In this document: positions 13,301 to 24,739 of the stretch, piece after piece | Layout: each line of letters opens with the position of its first letter | How positions within the stretch are numbered: the stretch's first letter is position 1 | Assembly (NCBI GenBank): GCA_026120185.1 | Contig: JANUWF010001479.1 | Coordinates: 310,001-374,000, forward strand | DNA from: Voacanga thouarsii | Taxonomy: Eukaryota; Streptophyta; Magnoliopsida; Gentianales; Apocynaceae | DNA: 64,000 nucleotides | Reading direction: 5' to 3' | Translations under genes and position numbers: made by a program | Notes under the pieces: generated by a model | Told to the model about the DNA's origin: nothing | Seen by the model: only the letters and a program-made list of their open reading frames with translations | Databases searched by the model: none

Positions 13301-14595
13301 ACGCAATCCTTATATGTATTGTGTGTGTTGTAGTTTATTTGGCAATCATATCAGCCAGATTTGGTGAGCGTCCTCCCCCGCACTATTTGGATGGAGCCGA
13401 TATTTGGAGGTCACGCATAACACTTATTAGCTGGGAGGTGGTCGAGCTCTACTTTTCGGACCGAGTTATGCGGCAATTTGGGATGCTACAATCTATACCA
13501 ATAGATTGTGATACACGAGTTGATCTCCACGATATCGATAGGCAGAGCAATCCTATTAGAGATTATGCCATATACCATGGGTCATATCTCCATATGTGGG
13601 CACATTGACTAGAGTACATACAGACTAGTTTGATAGGTGTCTCGGTTGCTATGGACTACATGCAGTGGTATAGAGACCATACCCGTCTTCGGATCGAGAA
13701 CCCCATTTCTCGTAGTGCATTACGGCTGGGATATCAGCCTATCGGATCTAGTACAGTTGTATTGGTAAGTACTTATGATTTAATAAGTTACAACATATTT
13801 AATTATATAACTAAATGTTAAATGTATTTTTCAGGCCGATATCGTGCAACGTGCTATGGTAGTGGCAGAGCGCCGTATTCATAATGTCGACTCGGTTTCT
13901 CGAAGGCGTTTATTGAGATACGAGATATGTGCGCTCGAGGACTGACAGTATGTCATCAGCCGCAAAATAGATATCCTGGCTCAATTAAGTCAAACGAGCC
14001 GACTATCGCAGTGAGTCAGCCTACTTCAAGGCTCCGAGAGCCTATTGATGGCCGTGCACATGTTGGGGTGAGGCGATGAGGCAAGAGACCCCGAGCACGA
14101 CCATATTTTCCATAGGACCATCATGACTAGGAGGCCACTGCTAACCATCATGACCAAGAGGCAGGAGATGGTTTGCACCCCGATTTTGGTCCGGATGAGT
14201 TGTTAGGGGATGATTCCATAGTGATTCTAGCTCAGTCTCCATTTACGATTGAGACAGGCATTCTAGTAGGCATGGATCTCCCTGCTACTGATGAGCAGGC
14301 GGACCCTTTTACACGCATTGATGACCTTCCTGTTCGACTGTTTTGCGGGATTGTCTGTAGTAGGCGAGGAAGACGGGTTGCAGATCCTCCACAGCAAGAA
14401 GACCCACAGCCCGCCCATTCTCCCCAACTAGAACCACAGCCTATCATTTCTCCCCAAGGAGAAGCAGAGTCCGCCCATTCTTCCCAGCAGGAAAAACCAC
14501 AACCTAATGCTGTTGGGAGACCGAGGAGGAAGATTAGGCCTCGCAGGCATGTGTACTCTTGCCGCATTAATCATTCTTTACTTAAGAAGATGTAG
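10386..14595 (+). pseudogene. Plant mobile domain (PMD) gene of MULE1, decayed and split by an LTR
   Basis: PMD (aminotransferase-like) proteins occur both as host genes (MAIN/MAIL1) and inside MULEs and Gypsy elements. The frame opens at ATG 10386, is broken by the LTR after 10416, and resumes in register at 12245 once one target duplication is removed; this region holds LSLQPSHHSSLVWSG. After a frameshift near 12405 the PMD core reads GHIQVDYALITALVERWR, ETHTFHLPVGEATVTLEDVA and LLWDLRVDG. Later exons hold LRAWEHIR (13072 on), DIWRSRITLISWEVVELYFS with DRVMRQFGMLQSIP (about 13400-13500), and WYRDHTRLRI (about 13670). In-frame stops lie near 12611, 12762 and 12931. Introns lie at about 12981-13071, about 13250-13330 and about 13766-13834. 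The tail (14173-14595) is rich in Pro, Gln and Ser with a basic end. Not functional as it stands. Confidence 0.8.
10417..12239 (-). mobile_element. Solo LTR (family A, Copia-like) inside the PMD gene
   Basis: A 1.82-kb solo LTR in reverse orientation. Read on the minus strand it begins TGTTGGGAAATATGCCC and ends CCTTCA. Flanks are TCCCG (10412-10416) and TCCTA (12240-12244), a 5-bp duplication with two transitions at a CpG. It matches the complete 5' LTR at 60765-62599, which has a tRNA-Met-type primer site behind it. The start resembles LTRs of the Angela/BARE group of Copia elements, from memory of those families. Removing LTR plus one flank restores the PMD reading frame. Confidence 0.82.
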
Positions 14596-14782
14596 TTTGA
14601 ATGTATAATGTTTGACCTTCCTGTTTGAATGGTTTTGGTGTTTGGATGGTGTTTGACTGGTTTGAATGGTTTTGACATGTTGGAGATTGTTATTTATTGT
14701 ATAGGATGTATGCAGGAAATCTGTTTTTGTAAATGCAAGGAGTTAGTTATTATATTTTATGGAACTAAGTTAAAAAAAAAAA

Positions 14783-14823
14783 AAGCACTAAGGTCGCATT
14801 ATACTAATGCGACCTTAGTGCTT
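14783..14823. repeat. Perfect 19-bp-stem palindrome between the MULE1 genes
   Basis: Two perfect 19-base arms, AAGCACTAAGGTCGCATTA (14783-14801) and its complement (14805-14823), flank the 3-base loop TAC. A second, imperfect palindrome (AAGGTCGTATT..AAATGCGACATT, about 14827-14852) follows at once. They lie about 190 bp after the PMD stop and before the transposase gene. Their core GGTCGCATT/AATGCGACC recurs near both ends of the element. Confidence 0.85.
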
Positions 14824-15599
14824 ATTAAGGTCGTATTATATAAATGCGACATTCGCCGACAATAATCCTCCTATATCTGCGACCATTTCACACAAATTTG
14901 CAAAAAATATTGCTGGCCAAATCATTTTCTCAGTGGGCAAACTCTACGAATGGCAATTGTGTTGATGGCATTTGATTAGTCATTTTACTAATTTAGGTAT
15001 CAAGGTAACTTCATCCATCTACATACACTTATTTTCTTTATGGATCTGATCAAGATTGGGAGGACAAAATGGGACAATCAAGATTACACTGAAACATCCA
15101 TTTCTTTATGGATCTGATTAACAATATGTTGTAAATGAGTTAAGTGATGATGACGATATGGAGGTTTTATAGATGCTGCCGCATGAATTTAAGACCTAAA
15201 ACATTCAACTACATGTGAGTTATTCCGAGGTGACTTCCTAACGCCAGAGTCATTTATGTGATGTATCCCCAACAACGGGTTCATTCATGGCAATGCTAAA
15301 TCAGGTGGCGGGGTTGGGTCCTTCAATTCAAGAACGGCACAATTCATTTTCTCAACTCCCTATTGGCATTGGAAGAGAAACCTTTAACTACATGCAACCT
15401 TAAGCATTTTACCAACCAATAGATAATACAAGAGCAGTTGTAAATAGTATAGAAAACTGAATACATTAGTTCAATTGGTAGTAATACTAGGACAGTTAAT
15501 ATTCGGCCCACATTTGGAGGTGGTAGATGCAATCTGGTTAACCTAGAACATCTCTCGCGTTCTACACGAAGTCCAGAACCCAATACATATTAGGAGGAA

Positions 15600-18500
15600 C
15601 GGGTACATCGTAACACTACCACTCAAGCACATGGTATAGCATCTCAGTCACAAATGGTCACTGCTACAATGAATGTTAATTCAATGGTGCATATATCTGA
15701 TGATGAAAGTTTCACAGGCTCTGAAGGACCAAAGGACCAATGAATTGGAATGATAGATATGATAGCGAAGAAGATGACATTCTAGTCAATAATCCATATT
15801 ATAATCCCAACATTCCATTACAAGATGATAGGGGTGATGTGGCGGGACCTTCTAACACCACCTAGGAATTAGCAAGATTTTCAATATTTGATGACATAGG
15901 GTCCGGTGCATGTACTAATGAATCACTTCATAGACACTCGGTTGATATCACGAGAAGTTGGTCCGACACTGATATTGATTTCCAACTAAACATGAGGTTT
16001 CAGAACAAGCAGGAGGCTATATATACAGTAAGAAAGTGGTCTATTCAAGCAGGACGAGAATTCAGGGTTTTCGAGAGTAAGAAAGACTGTTGGTATGCTA
16101 AGTGTAAGCATGTAAGTGCCGGCAATCCTTACTCTTGGTATATTTGTATTATACATAAGAAGGCCCATGGACAATGGAAGATAACAATTTTGAACAAGGA
16201 ATATACATGCATCATTACAGTTGTGAACAATGTGTATAGAAACATGGATCATCGGTTTATAGCACGTAATGTGATACATTTAGTTTTAAATGACCCTGAA
16301 TGCCATGTGAGTGATGTTATTGCTGAAGTTCAGAAACTGTGGAAGACGGGTTGTTGTTATAAGAAAGCATGGGAAGTTCGGAAAGTAGCTATAGAACTTA
16401 TATATAGTGATTGACCCTCTACTTAGATTGCGCTACCAAAATACATGCTTGCATTGCAGGATTCCAATCTTGGGACCATTGTGAAATGGAGACACCATTG
16501 GACTAGTGTGAGTGATTTGAAAGTTTTTGGTTTCTTTTTCTGGACTTTCAAACCTTCAATTGTTGGCTTCAAATATTGTTGACTAGTAGTATCCATTGAT
16601 GGAACCCATTTAAAGGGACTATATCGAGGTAAATTGTTGGTTATATCCACTTGGGATGCAAATAGTCTCCTCTTCCCTCTTGCATTTGCCATCATGGATG
16701 ACGAGTCATTGGAGAGTTAAAGTTGGTTCTTAAAACTACTACGTCAACATGTTATTATGGAAAGACATATATGTCTGATTTCAAATAGACATAAAGACAT
16801 AATCAATGTTGTACGATATATGAATGAATGGCAAGAACCTTTAGTTGTCCATCGATATTGTCTCGGGCACATTAAGGGAAATTTTCATGCTAAGTTTAAG
16901 GACACTAATTTGACAAATTTGATGTATGCTGTGGGTTTAGAGCGTAAGAGAACCAAATGTCAATCATATTTGGATGAAATCAGGATTCGAAAAGAAGATG
17001 CATTTAAATATTTGATGAAAATTGGTTTGGAGAAATGGACTTTGTCATATGATGAAGGGCATAGATATGGTTCAATGACTACTAGTTTGTCTGAATGCAT
17101 GAACAATGTATTGAAGAAAGTAAGAAATCTCCATGCTAAAAGTTTTGGTTGAAACTTCATTTTATAAGTTAGTTAAGTATTTTAATGAACATAGAGATGA
17201 GGCATCTAATTTGGGACACCATTTGCCATCTGAAATGTGGAAGCTGTATTCTTATTTTGAGGACAAATTCAGAGGGCATGTTGTGACTGAATTTAATGCA
17301 CAGGTTGGCATATATGGGATCAAATCGTTTGTCCAACAAGAGGATAGAAGTCCAAATGTTTACAGTACTAATTTGATGGAAAGATCATGTAGTTGCCAAA
17401 AGTGGAGCATATATGGTATACCTTGTTCGCATGGGTTTGCAACATGTTGTTGAAGGCTTAAAATGACAAAAGTCATCAAAACGAAAGCATGTTAGGAAAT
17501 CAAAAAATTTATCTCTATGATTGAATGACCCTCTTCTCACTGGTGTAGATGTCTGTATAAGGATATTTGAGACTAGTGGATCATGTCTTTGCAAACGTCT
17601 ACTGCGTCTCATTCACGCGAAGCTTTTAATCTTCTGAAATGGTACCCGTAGCACAACTGGTAAAAGTTTGAATATTGGGTTTTGTTCAGCTTTTGTGAAA
17701 GCTTCAACGGAGCTTTCTCTGTGATATTTGGGTTTCTCTTTCTTTCTGTGAATCTTTCCTCTCCGTGGAAATGAACAACCAAGAGCTCTCTGGAAATGAA
17801 CAACCAAGTGTTCTTAAATTCCTTTGCTTCTCTTTGATTTTAAAAATCAAAAGCTCCACTAATACATAACAAATGAAAATAGCACTATCTTTTCTTTGCT
17901 TTTCTTTGATTTAAAATCAAAAGCTCCCGTAGTGCAAATCAAAAGGAAAGAGCACTTTAATTCATTTTCCATTCATTTGAATCATTACCCGAGAGAGAAT
18001 TCATTTGTGTGCAATTAGACCAGATAAAATTATTTATTTTTAGGTTTGAACACCCATAAATAATAAATCTCAATTAGTTATTTTTTGAGCTTTATTAAAT
18101 AGCTCAATAAATAATTAATAAGTCCAAATAAATCAATATAAAATATTAGTCTATTATTCAATCTAGTTTATATCCAGATTAATTTTTTAATTATTTAATT
18201 TGGGCCTTAGGCCTTGAATAATTAATTAACCAATTAAACTAGATAAAATAAATACTCTCTCTCGAACATTTTATTTTATTCTAATCTAATAATAAATTAG
18301 ACTTAACAAAATAAAATAAAACCCATAAATATCAAGACTATCCTTAATCCAAATCTTTCATGACTTAAAGGCCATTTTGGGGATTAAAAGACACATCGCT
18401 TTGGCTACTAAAATGACCAAAATAATCATACTATATAAATAGTTATATTTTGCATTTTAAATATTTCTTGATATCACCATAAGGAAATATTGACTCCAAG

Positions 18501-19661
18501 GACAATGCTGCATTAGTAAAATCTTCGACCTACAGGTGTAATGACTAAAATACCCCTCTATGCATCACCGTGCAATTAGAGAGGAAGAATGTACTAACAC
18601 CTCTCTAATAGACATCTGCCATCCTTAGATCTCTAGTCCAATGATCCATGACTCTTGGAATGTTTCCACTTGGAGTTACCCTAAAGTAAACATCCAAGTC
18701 ATATTCCCCAAGGCCTTGAATAATTAGATCATTTGAACAGTCACAAATGGGCGATATAGTGTAAAAGTTATCTTGTACAAGTCTGTCTTAACTAACTCGT
18801 CACATATACCCAACAAACAAGTATATATTGGTTCTATGAAAGAATCTCAACTACAATATATCAAAATATATGTTTCTAGCTTCGTCAGACTACCAACTCA
18901 TATTCAAGCGGTAGAGTATTAGTCCACACTGTAGCAGTAATAGTTTGGGTTTTTTTTTAAATAGTACTTTTAGAAACCACTATTATAGGTCATATTCTAC
19001 GTATTCGAAATACGCTCATACTATGAAATGAGTGGACTACACATTGACTAAAGGTAAGCAATTCCCCATTTAGAATTTATAACACAATAACCTATACATG
19101 ATGAGATTCTCATTTTCATTAATCGGTTAAGAACAAACATTTATGTGTTAAGTAACTCGTAATCCATACTTTACTGTGAAAAACCACCATTCACATGGAT
19201 CACTTACTTAAACACAATGGGTCATTTCCAAACGAAAATCGTGTACAAATAAAATGTAAATTCATAAACAAATTTTGAAAATAAATTCTTTTATTAATAA
19301 ATTCGATAATTACATAAGATAAATTAGTCTAGATGGCATATATTCCAACAGTCATCACAGAGGTTGGAACCCCATTGACTTTGTTTTGGAGTTCTATACT
19401 AGACGGAATTACGAATTGACATATGAGGATCAATTTTTCCTTGTGGTAGATGAACAATATTGGAGGCCTTTAACTTTTACGCTTACATCTATGGAAGAAA
19501 TGATGAGGAATGAAGTTTCTAGCCATCCACGAATATCGAAGATACCTTGTGATATAGATTATTGATCACCCAACTTTCCTCCAAAATGCGGCAATTATCA
19601 TAGGAGTGTACATACTAGAAGAAATTGTAATAATAATACTTTTACTGTTTTGAGAAATTAG
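15600..19661 (+). pseudogene. MURA-type transposase of MULE1, decayed and split by an LTR
   Basis: Domains in order: a MuDR N-terminal DNA-binding region from about 15992 (RFQNKQEAIYTVRKW, then ECHVSDVI), the MULE catalytic domain (SIDGTHLKGLYRGKL near 16592-16640; LAFAIMDDESLESW), a later conserved block (SLSECMNNVLKKVRNLHAKS), a SWIM zinc finger (CSCQKW..GIPCSHG, 17386-17436), and after the LTR a zinc knuckle (CGNYHRSVHTRRNC, about 19590-19630). The first catalytic Asp is present (16598-16600), but the second is Asn in ISNRHKD (16784-16786). Stops lie at 16412 and near 16580 and 16718, and a frameshift lies near 17140. The far N-terminus (15000-15990) is an acidic, low-complexity region with several stops. 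It could not work as a transposase. Confidence 0.85.
17451..19351 (-). mobile_element. Solo LTR (family A, diverged) inside the transposase gene
   Basis: A 1.9-kb reverse-oriented solo LTR related to the copies at 10417 and 60765. The plus-strand left end TGAAGGCTTAAAA matches the copy at 10417, and the right end is ATTCCAACA. Flanks are GTTGT (17446-17450) and GTCAT (19352-19356), which fit an original GTCGT with one CpG transition on each side. The coding sequence rejoins across it after the SWIM finger. About 550 bp at the left (17451-18000) differs strongly from the other copies and holds local duplications: TGGAAATGAACAACCAAG at 17766 and 17791, and a 35-bp unit at 17822 and 17894. Confidence 0.75.
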
Positions 19662-19846
19662 CTCATTTCTTCAAATGTTCATTTGTATTCTATTTTATTG
19701 TATTTTAAATATGGTTTCTAAATAGTACCTGTGATGTTGGAATTTATATTTTAAAATGCTTCCATACTTTACATATATTTTTTTATATATAGGAATCGAA
19801 TATGTTCATTCAATATTGGAGGCCTTAGTTGAAGAAATGTTCATAG

Positions 19847-19985
19847 TAGGTCGCATTCACATTAGAGTAATGCGACCTATAATTTACTATGCTTGCGAAT
19901 TTTATTAAGTGTAAATCAAACGAGCCGTTTCTGGTCGCATTTTAGAAATGCAACCTTGTAAAGGTTGCATTTTATAAATACGACC
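19847..19985. repeat. Palindrome cluster at the right end of MULE1
   Basis: Three palindromes in a row: TAGGTCGCATT/AATGCGACCTA (19847-19879, 11-bp arms), GGTCGCATTT/AAATGCAACC (19933-19954) and GGTTGCATTT/AAATACGACC (19963-19985). The last forms the inner end of the right TIR. The odd mismatches are C-to-T or G-to-A changes, typical of methylated DNA. Confidence 0.8.
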
Positions 19986-20066
19986 ACACTACAAACGCAA
20001 TTCCACAAAAGTCCACCCCACTGTCATAATTCAACACCAAAACACCACCATTTAACGGAATCTCTG
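19962..20066 (-). repeat. MULE1 right terminal inverted repeat
   Basis: Reverse complement of 9455-9560 with substitutions. The element ends at 20066, only 41 bp from the stop codon of the neighbouring RING gene. Confidence 0.85.
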
Positions 20067-20107
20067 CTACTTATTAGCAATAAAAGAAAGAGGGGAAAAA
20101 GGGATTT

Positions 20108-23100
20108 CTATTCAATATCATCAGACTCCTCATCAAACAAATGCAAATAAGGAACTATTGTGGAGTGTTCAATAGGTTCTTCTACATCACTTATTCCGGG
20201 AATTTTCCAACCCAAATGCTGAACATAGACTTTGTCATATGCATTGATATTCAATTCTGAGGCAAGAAACATTTCCAACTCATTCACAAATCGATCGGTT
20301 CGCCATGTTAGAAAACGTTTGGCTGCTTCCGCGACTAAGACCTTGAAACTTTCTCTCTTGGTCTCAGGCATTGTGCGTGGATTCTTTTGCTCGTTTCTGC
20401 AACACAATTAGGTTGCTTGTAAGTGAAGCAGTACACGGATCACAACCGTCAAAAACATTACCCAACTGGAAAATTTGTAATGAGATGAATCAGCTCTCAT
20501 AATCTATTCTCATATAGCCAATCAAGGGCAAGTATATTAATCAGTTTTGGTACTGTTGGTGCAATTCTATTCCAACTGAATATACGGAATGTTACCTTCT
20601 AAAAGACTCAATTACACCAAGTATGTGATGAAGAATGATTTCGACATCCTCCTCCTACATATGAAATGAAGAAGGTAATATGTCAAAAAACTAAGAGAAC
20701 AGCTTGAAATCTATCATCCAACCTTCTTAAGGTTCCTTTTTGATTCCCCTACAAAGTGGTAATTATACACACAGCACTTTTTCTTCAATTGTTAATGTGA
20801 AGTTTATATAATTTGAAGATTAATCTTGAAAATGCATTAAGAAAACTAAAGAGGATACTAAAACATGAACCTGAATTAAAGCTTGAATTTCCCTTCTCAG
20901 CCAGTCATGTAGCCAACGATTTGGTTGAAGATATTTGTACAACTTCCAGTACCGTAGCAGGTTAAATTTGTCACACATACAACCTGTCAATCTTGTGTTA
21001 ATCAGTACCTTTTCATCAAAGAACAAATAGGAAACAAAGCATTATTTGAATAATCAAGGAGCAGCAAACAACCAGTGTCACAGTAGTAGCACTGCAATCT
21101 GTACTTGTGCTCTTTGGTAAAGAAATCACTGAGAAATTTAATGATACCAGTAAGAGGAGTACAATAATGCAGTTACTCATTACAGCTAAAAAGGGGGAAT
21201 TGCAGTCATACTTGTTTCCAGAATCCTGACTGACATAATGTTTTCTGAAAGGAATACCATCACAACAATGTATGATAGAAAAATTCTCCACCTGAGATTC
21301 AGAACAATAATCTAATAATGTTAGTTTGACAGAAAATCATCTTGATATGAAGAAATCAAACACACCACAAGTTTAAGAAAGAATGCACCTAAACTGATTT
21401 GCTGAGTATCTAAGTCAACCTAAACAAGAACACAACAAAAGCAAACCTTACACAAAGGACATTTGACTGATTGAGGTGCAACAGAATACTTGCTTGCAAC
21501 AACTTTGGTCCAATGCAAGATGCAATTGTAGCAAAATTTATCTGCAAAGCAAAAATTCAGACTTTTACAGGATACCTTTATCCTATATTTGTATATCTGC
21601 AGCTATGATTAACTGTATACAGCCACAACATACAATAGTCAACTGTGAGATCAGCTGGTAACTCTTTCAGAAAACTATAGATATATCCTCTACTAGTATA
21701 TCCATAAAATTTCTACACAAGAAAGTCTGCATCTAACAGATAATTTTAATAAAAAATTAATGATGATAATATGACATTATCTTTCATTTCATCCATAAAA
21801 ATTCTAGAAATTACTTCCACCTATCACTAATGTGTCAAGAGATGGATTATTTGCAGCAAAAGCAACTCTCCCTTGTAGGAACCTTTTTGTCATAACAAAA
21901 TAAATAAAGAAGCATTCTTGTTTAGCATGTTTAAAGAGGGATAATTTTTGAAACCCATGCAAAGACATTACTTTTGCTTTTCTAAATAATTCTAAATAAT
22001 TGGCAGGGTACAACCTTGGTAAAAGACACCAGAGCTAATTGAGGTCTAAATCAAGTTAGCAATAGAAAACGGGAGTGAATAATATAGGACTTGTTGGGAC
22101 TTGCCCGTAAGGATTGGAGCTTCCAGGATCCATAAGTTCATAATTTTTAAACATTACTTTAATTGCAAAAGTTTGGATTACTAATCTGGATGAGCATTTT
22201 AATTTTAGGAGAAAAATATTTAGGGATAAATATATTCTTCACAGGAGAAGTTCCTCCTTCCATCTCTAAACTGGAAGATCCATAAACTTTCAGGACACTT
22301 CCACTTTAGTGTCTAGACTCTAAAAGCTCTACAAGTATCCTCAACCTAGCAAATTCACCTTTCAATGATACTTAATAGAACCTTTCCTTGGATACTTCCA
22401 GCCCGAACAGCATGGAAAGAATACACTAGATGTGCTCAAAGTTTGTGCAGAAGTTCATTAGAGTCCTTAAAATATCAAACAAGAGTCAGCTTGATCAGTT
22501 CAGCTCAAAAATATTTCACATGCCTACCCCATAAATCCACAAACATGTAATGTTATAGTCATCTGAAGGTTATACCATGCACGTGACCAAATATGAACCC
22601 AACTTTTAAGCAAATCTTATCATCCAAGCCACATTTTATAGTATTACAATCTTGCACATTAACTCACTTATTCAAAAGAATGAGGTCTTAAAACAAAAAT
22701 ATCTGATGTCAAAATTGTTTGGGGTCCATTCGAGAAATGACACTAGCTGGCCCTAGCTTGAACAGCATTCCAAAATTATGTTGAACTCACTGAACATAGC
22801 CAAGCTTGCACCAAAATTCCCTATGGCTGATCATGCGGGAAAAAGTTTGAGCTCAGCTTGACTTAGCTCATTTGTACCATTAGACAATTAACCTTAATCT
22901 TATACAAAACTAACCTTATGTCTGCAATTCAATTTAGGGTTCAAGAACTCATTCTGTGTCTCTACTGCTACATACCAAATTCTTCAACAAAAGATCACAC
23001 ATTTATAAAAAATTGAACACCCGAAGCTTCTATTACAGGCAAAACATGAACAGAATTTGAAAATTAAAGAAATTTATGAAATTCAATTCGAGAAACATAC

Positions 23101-23279
23101 ATAAACATCTACTTCATGAAATATAATTTCAATTGCATATGCATATGTATGAAGTCATCGGGAGCGAGAATCGTACGGTAACACTGGTCCAGATAGGACT
23201 CGTCGGTGACGGGCCCGAGGCAGATCGGGCAGGGGTTCGGGGAGGTCGAAGCTTCGCCGTCGTTGCTTTGTTGCTCCAT
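20108..23279 (-). CDS. Topors-like RING-finger protein, probable E3 ubiquitin ligase, 7 exons
   Basis: Exons on the minus strand: 23279-23177, 21541-21447, 21291-21212, 21128-21073, 20983-20871, 20654-20596, 20396-20108. All junctions are GT-AG and the phases join to 795 nt, 264 aa. The C3HC4 RING spans residues 17-65: Cys17, Cys20, Cys33, His35, Cys38, Cys41, Cys62, Cys65. The piece CPICLGPVTDESYLDQCYHK resembles the Topors RING. The rest of the protein has RYWKLYKYLQPNRWLHDWLR, an acidic helix (EEDVEIILHHILG) and RTDRFVNELEMFLAS, as in uncharacterised plant RING proteins. The RING makes E2 binding and ubiquitin transfer likely; substrate and cellular place are unknown. The start is the first in-frame ATG, and upstream in-frame codons hold no other ATG. 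The stop lies 41 bp from the MULE1 end, so the 3' UTR must lie in transposon DNA. No defect was seen in the coding part. Confidence 0.87.
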
Positions 23280-24200
23280 TGTTCCCGGTGGCCAGTACGC
23301 GGGGCTCGGAATAACGATTTCAACCGCCACCGCAGCTGCAGAATACTCCCTCCCTTTTTCCAAATGTCAGTCTCACTGTTCTGCCTGAAAAAAGGAAAAA
23401 GTTTTATTGCAAAATACCCCAATAAATTAGGAGAGAAAGCACTTCAATCTACACTTTATTTACATTCTAGCCCTGAAGTCTAACGCTTAACGGTTAAAAC
23501 GACTAACATACGCTTTTAAATTTTTGAAAAGATATATTAAAGATCTTTCCTATTCAAATTAAAATAATATTAATTTAAGTAATTTTTATTTTCATTTCAC
23601 ATTTATCTCACATTTAATAATATTTTATTAAATTTTAACAAATTTATCTTAACTCAATCCTTATCCAAGTATAATCTAACTTTTCATTTTCTATTAGTAT
23701 TTACCACTATAACCGTAGTTGGGATACAAAATTTGTAATACTCAAAATAGCCGATAGATTAGAGAAAAATCACCATATCTATTAGGGACAGAATTAGACA
23801 TTTGAGATTGGAAGGAAACAAGTTATATGAAAATAATAGAATTTTAAAAAATTAGGAATGAAAAGTAAAATTTAAAGGAATTTTTTATTAAAAAATTTAA
23901 CTTTTTAAAGTTAAAACTAAATATTTAAAAATTTTGAGGCGGGATGGTAAAAAAAGAGGCAATTTTGTGATGGTCAGTGAAAAGTGAACAAAGGGCTTCT
24001 GGATATTTTCCATATTTGCTGAATTTCACTATCCAATATATATTCTTCACTATTCTTAGTACCAAGAAAATATTTGATGCTCAGAAAAACACCAAGACGA
24101 AAGATTAAGGTGGGATTTGAGAGTATAGTTTGTCCCTTGCAATTGTGGTAGTTATATCTGCCGGAAATCAAAGAAAATTTGAACCTCTTGAAGGTAAGAA

Positions 24201-24206
<6 letters not shown>

Positions 24207-24254
<48 letters not shown>
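24207..24254. repeat. (TA)24 microsatellite
   Basis: 48 bases of pure TA repeat. Confidence 0.95.
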
Positions 24255-24258
<4 letters not shown>

Positions 24259-24454
24259 TATAGAGGAATATTACTGTTATGACACTTAGTTGCATTCGGT
24301 AGTAACACGTGTCAACTAATATATAAGAGATCATTTGAAGCAAATCCAATGTAGGTTGGATGTACTGAGATGAAGATGAATTCAGATAAGATTGTTTAAA
24401 TACGAACCATATCTGCTTTTCTTAAACTTTTTACATTTTCTTTTAGTTTCTAAA

Positions 24455-24739
24455 TTATCATTGTTAATGAAGCCTTTTGTACATAGATTAACAATGTTAA
24501 AAATAATACTACAATTTAGATAAAATTCTTATTCTACCCATATTAAAAACATGATAGGTGTTGATTAATGAAAATTTCTAAGAAGAAAGAAGATTTTTGA
24601 AAAGTTGTGCAGTTAACTTAGAATAAATGGGAGTAAAATGAAAAGAAACTAGTCATTAGTTCTAAAAATATGTATATGAACAAGTATTTTAAAACAAAAT
24701 AAAAAAATTTCATAAATAAATATTTTGAAACGGATGAAG
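24455..24739 (-). mobile_element. Stowaway-like MITE, second copy, inverted
   Basis: The reverse complement aligns with 8402-8707 over about 250 bp, for example CTAAATTGTAGTATTATTTT against CTAAATTATAGTATTATTTT. The right end GGATGAAG is followed by TA (24740-24741). The left end is eroded and its limit is approximate. Confidence 0.55.

Larger units (their letters stand above)
9455..20066 (+). mobile_element. MULE1: Mutator-like element with PMD and transposase genes
   Basis: Terminal inverted repeats of about 105 bp (9455-9560 and 19962-20066) start C(G/A)GAGATTCCG and match along their whole length with scattered substitutions. They are flanked by CTACTTATC (9446-9454) and CTACTTATT (20067-20075), a 9-bp duplication with one mismatch, the size expected for Mutator elements. 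Inside on the plus strand are a PMD gene remnant, then a MURA-type transposase remnant. Each is split by a solo LTR; without the two LTRs and their duplications the element would be about 6.9 kb. Both genes carry stops and frameshifts, so the copy cannot move itself. Palindromes built on GGTCGCATT lie at the ends and between the genes. Confidence 0.88.

Noticed and set aside
13204..13608. 134-codon open frame read as one continuous protein
   Set aside because: The first part and the later part match PMD, but the middle (about 13250-13330) is an intron of the PMD gene with AT-rich, hydrophobic nonsense; it is not a separate gene.
14232..14567. Minus-strand 111-codon frame opposite the PMD tail
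   Set aside because: It is a shadow of the Pro/Gln-rich coding sequence on the plus strand.
23346..23400. CTCCCTCCC start beside TA, like a Stowaway end, in the RING gene 5' leader
   Set aside because: No matching inverted end was found within 700 bp, so it is too weak to call as a MITE.
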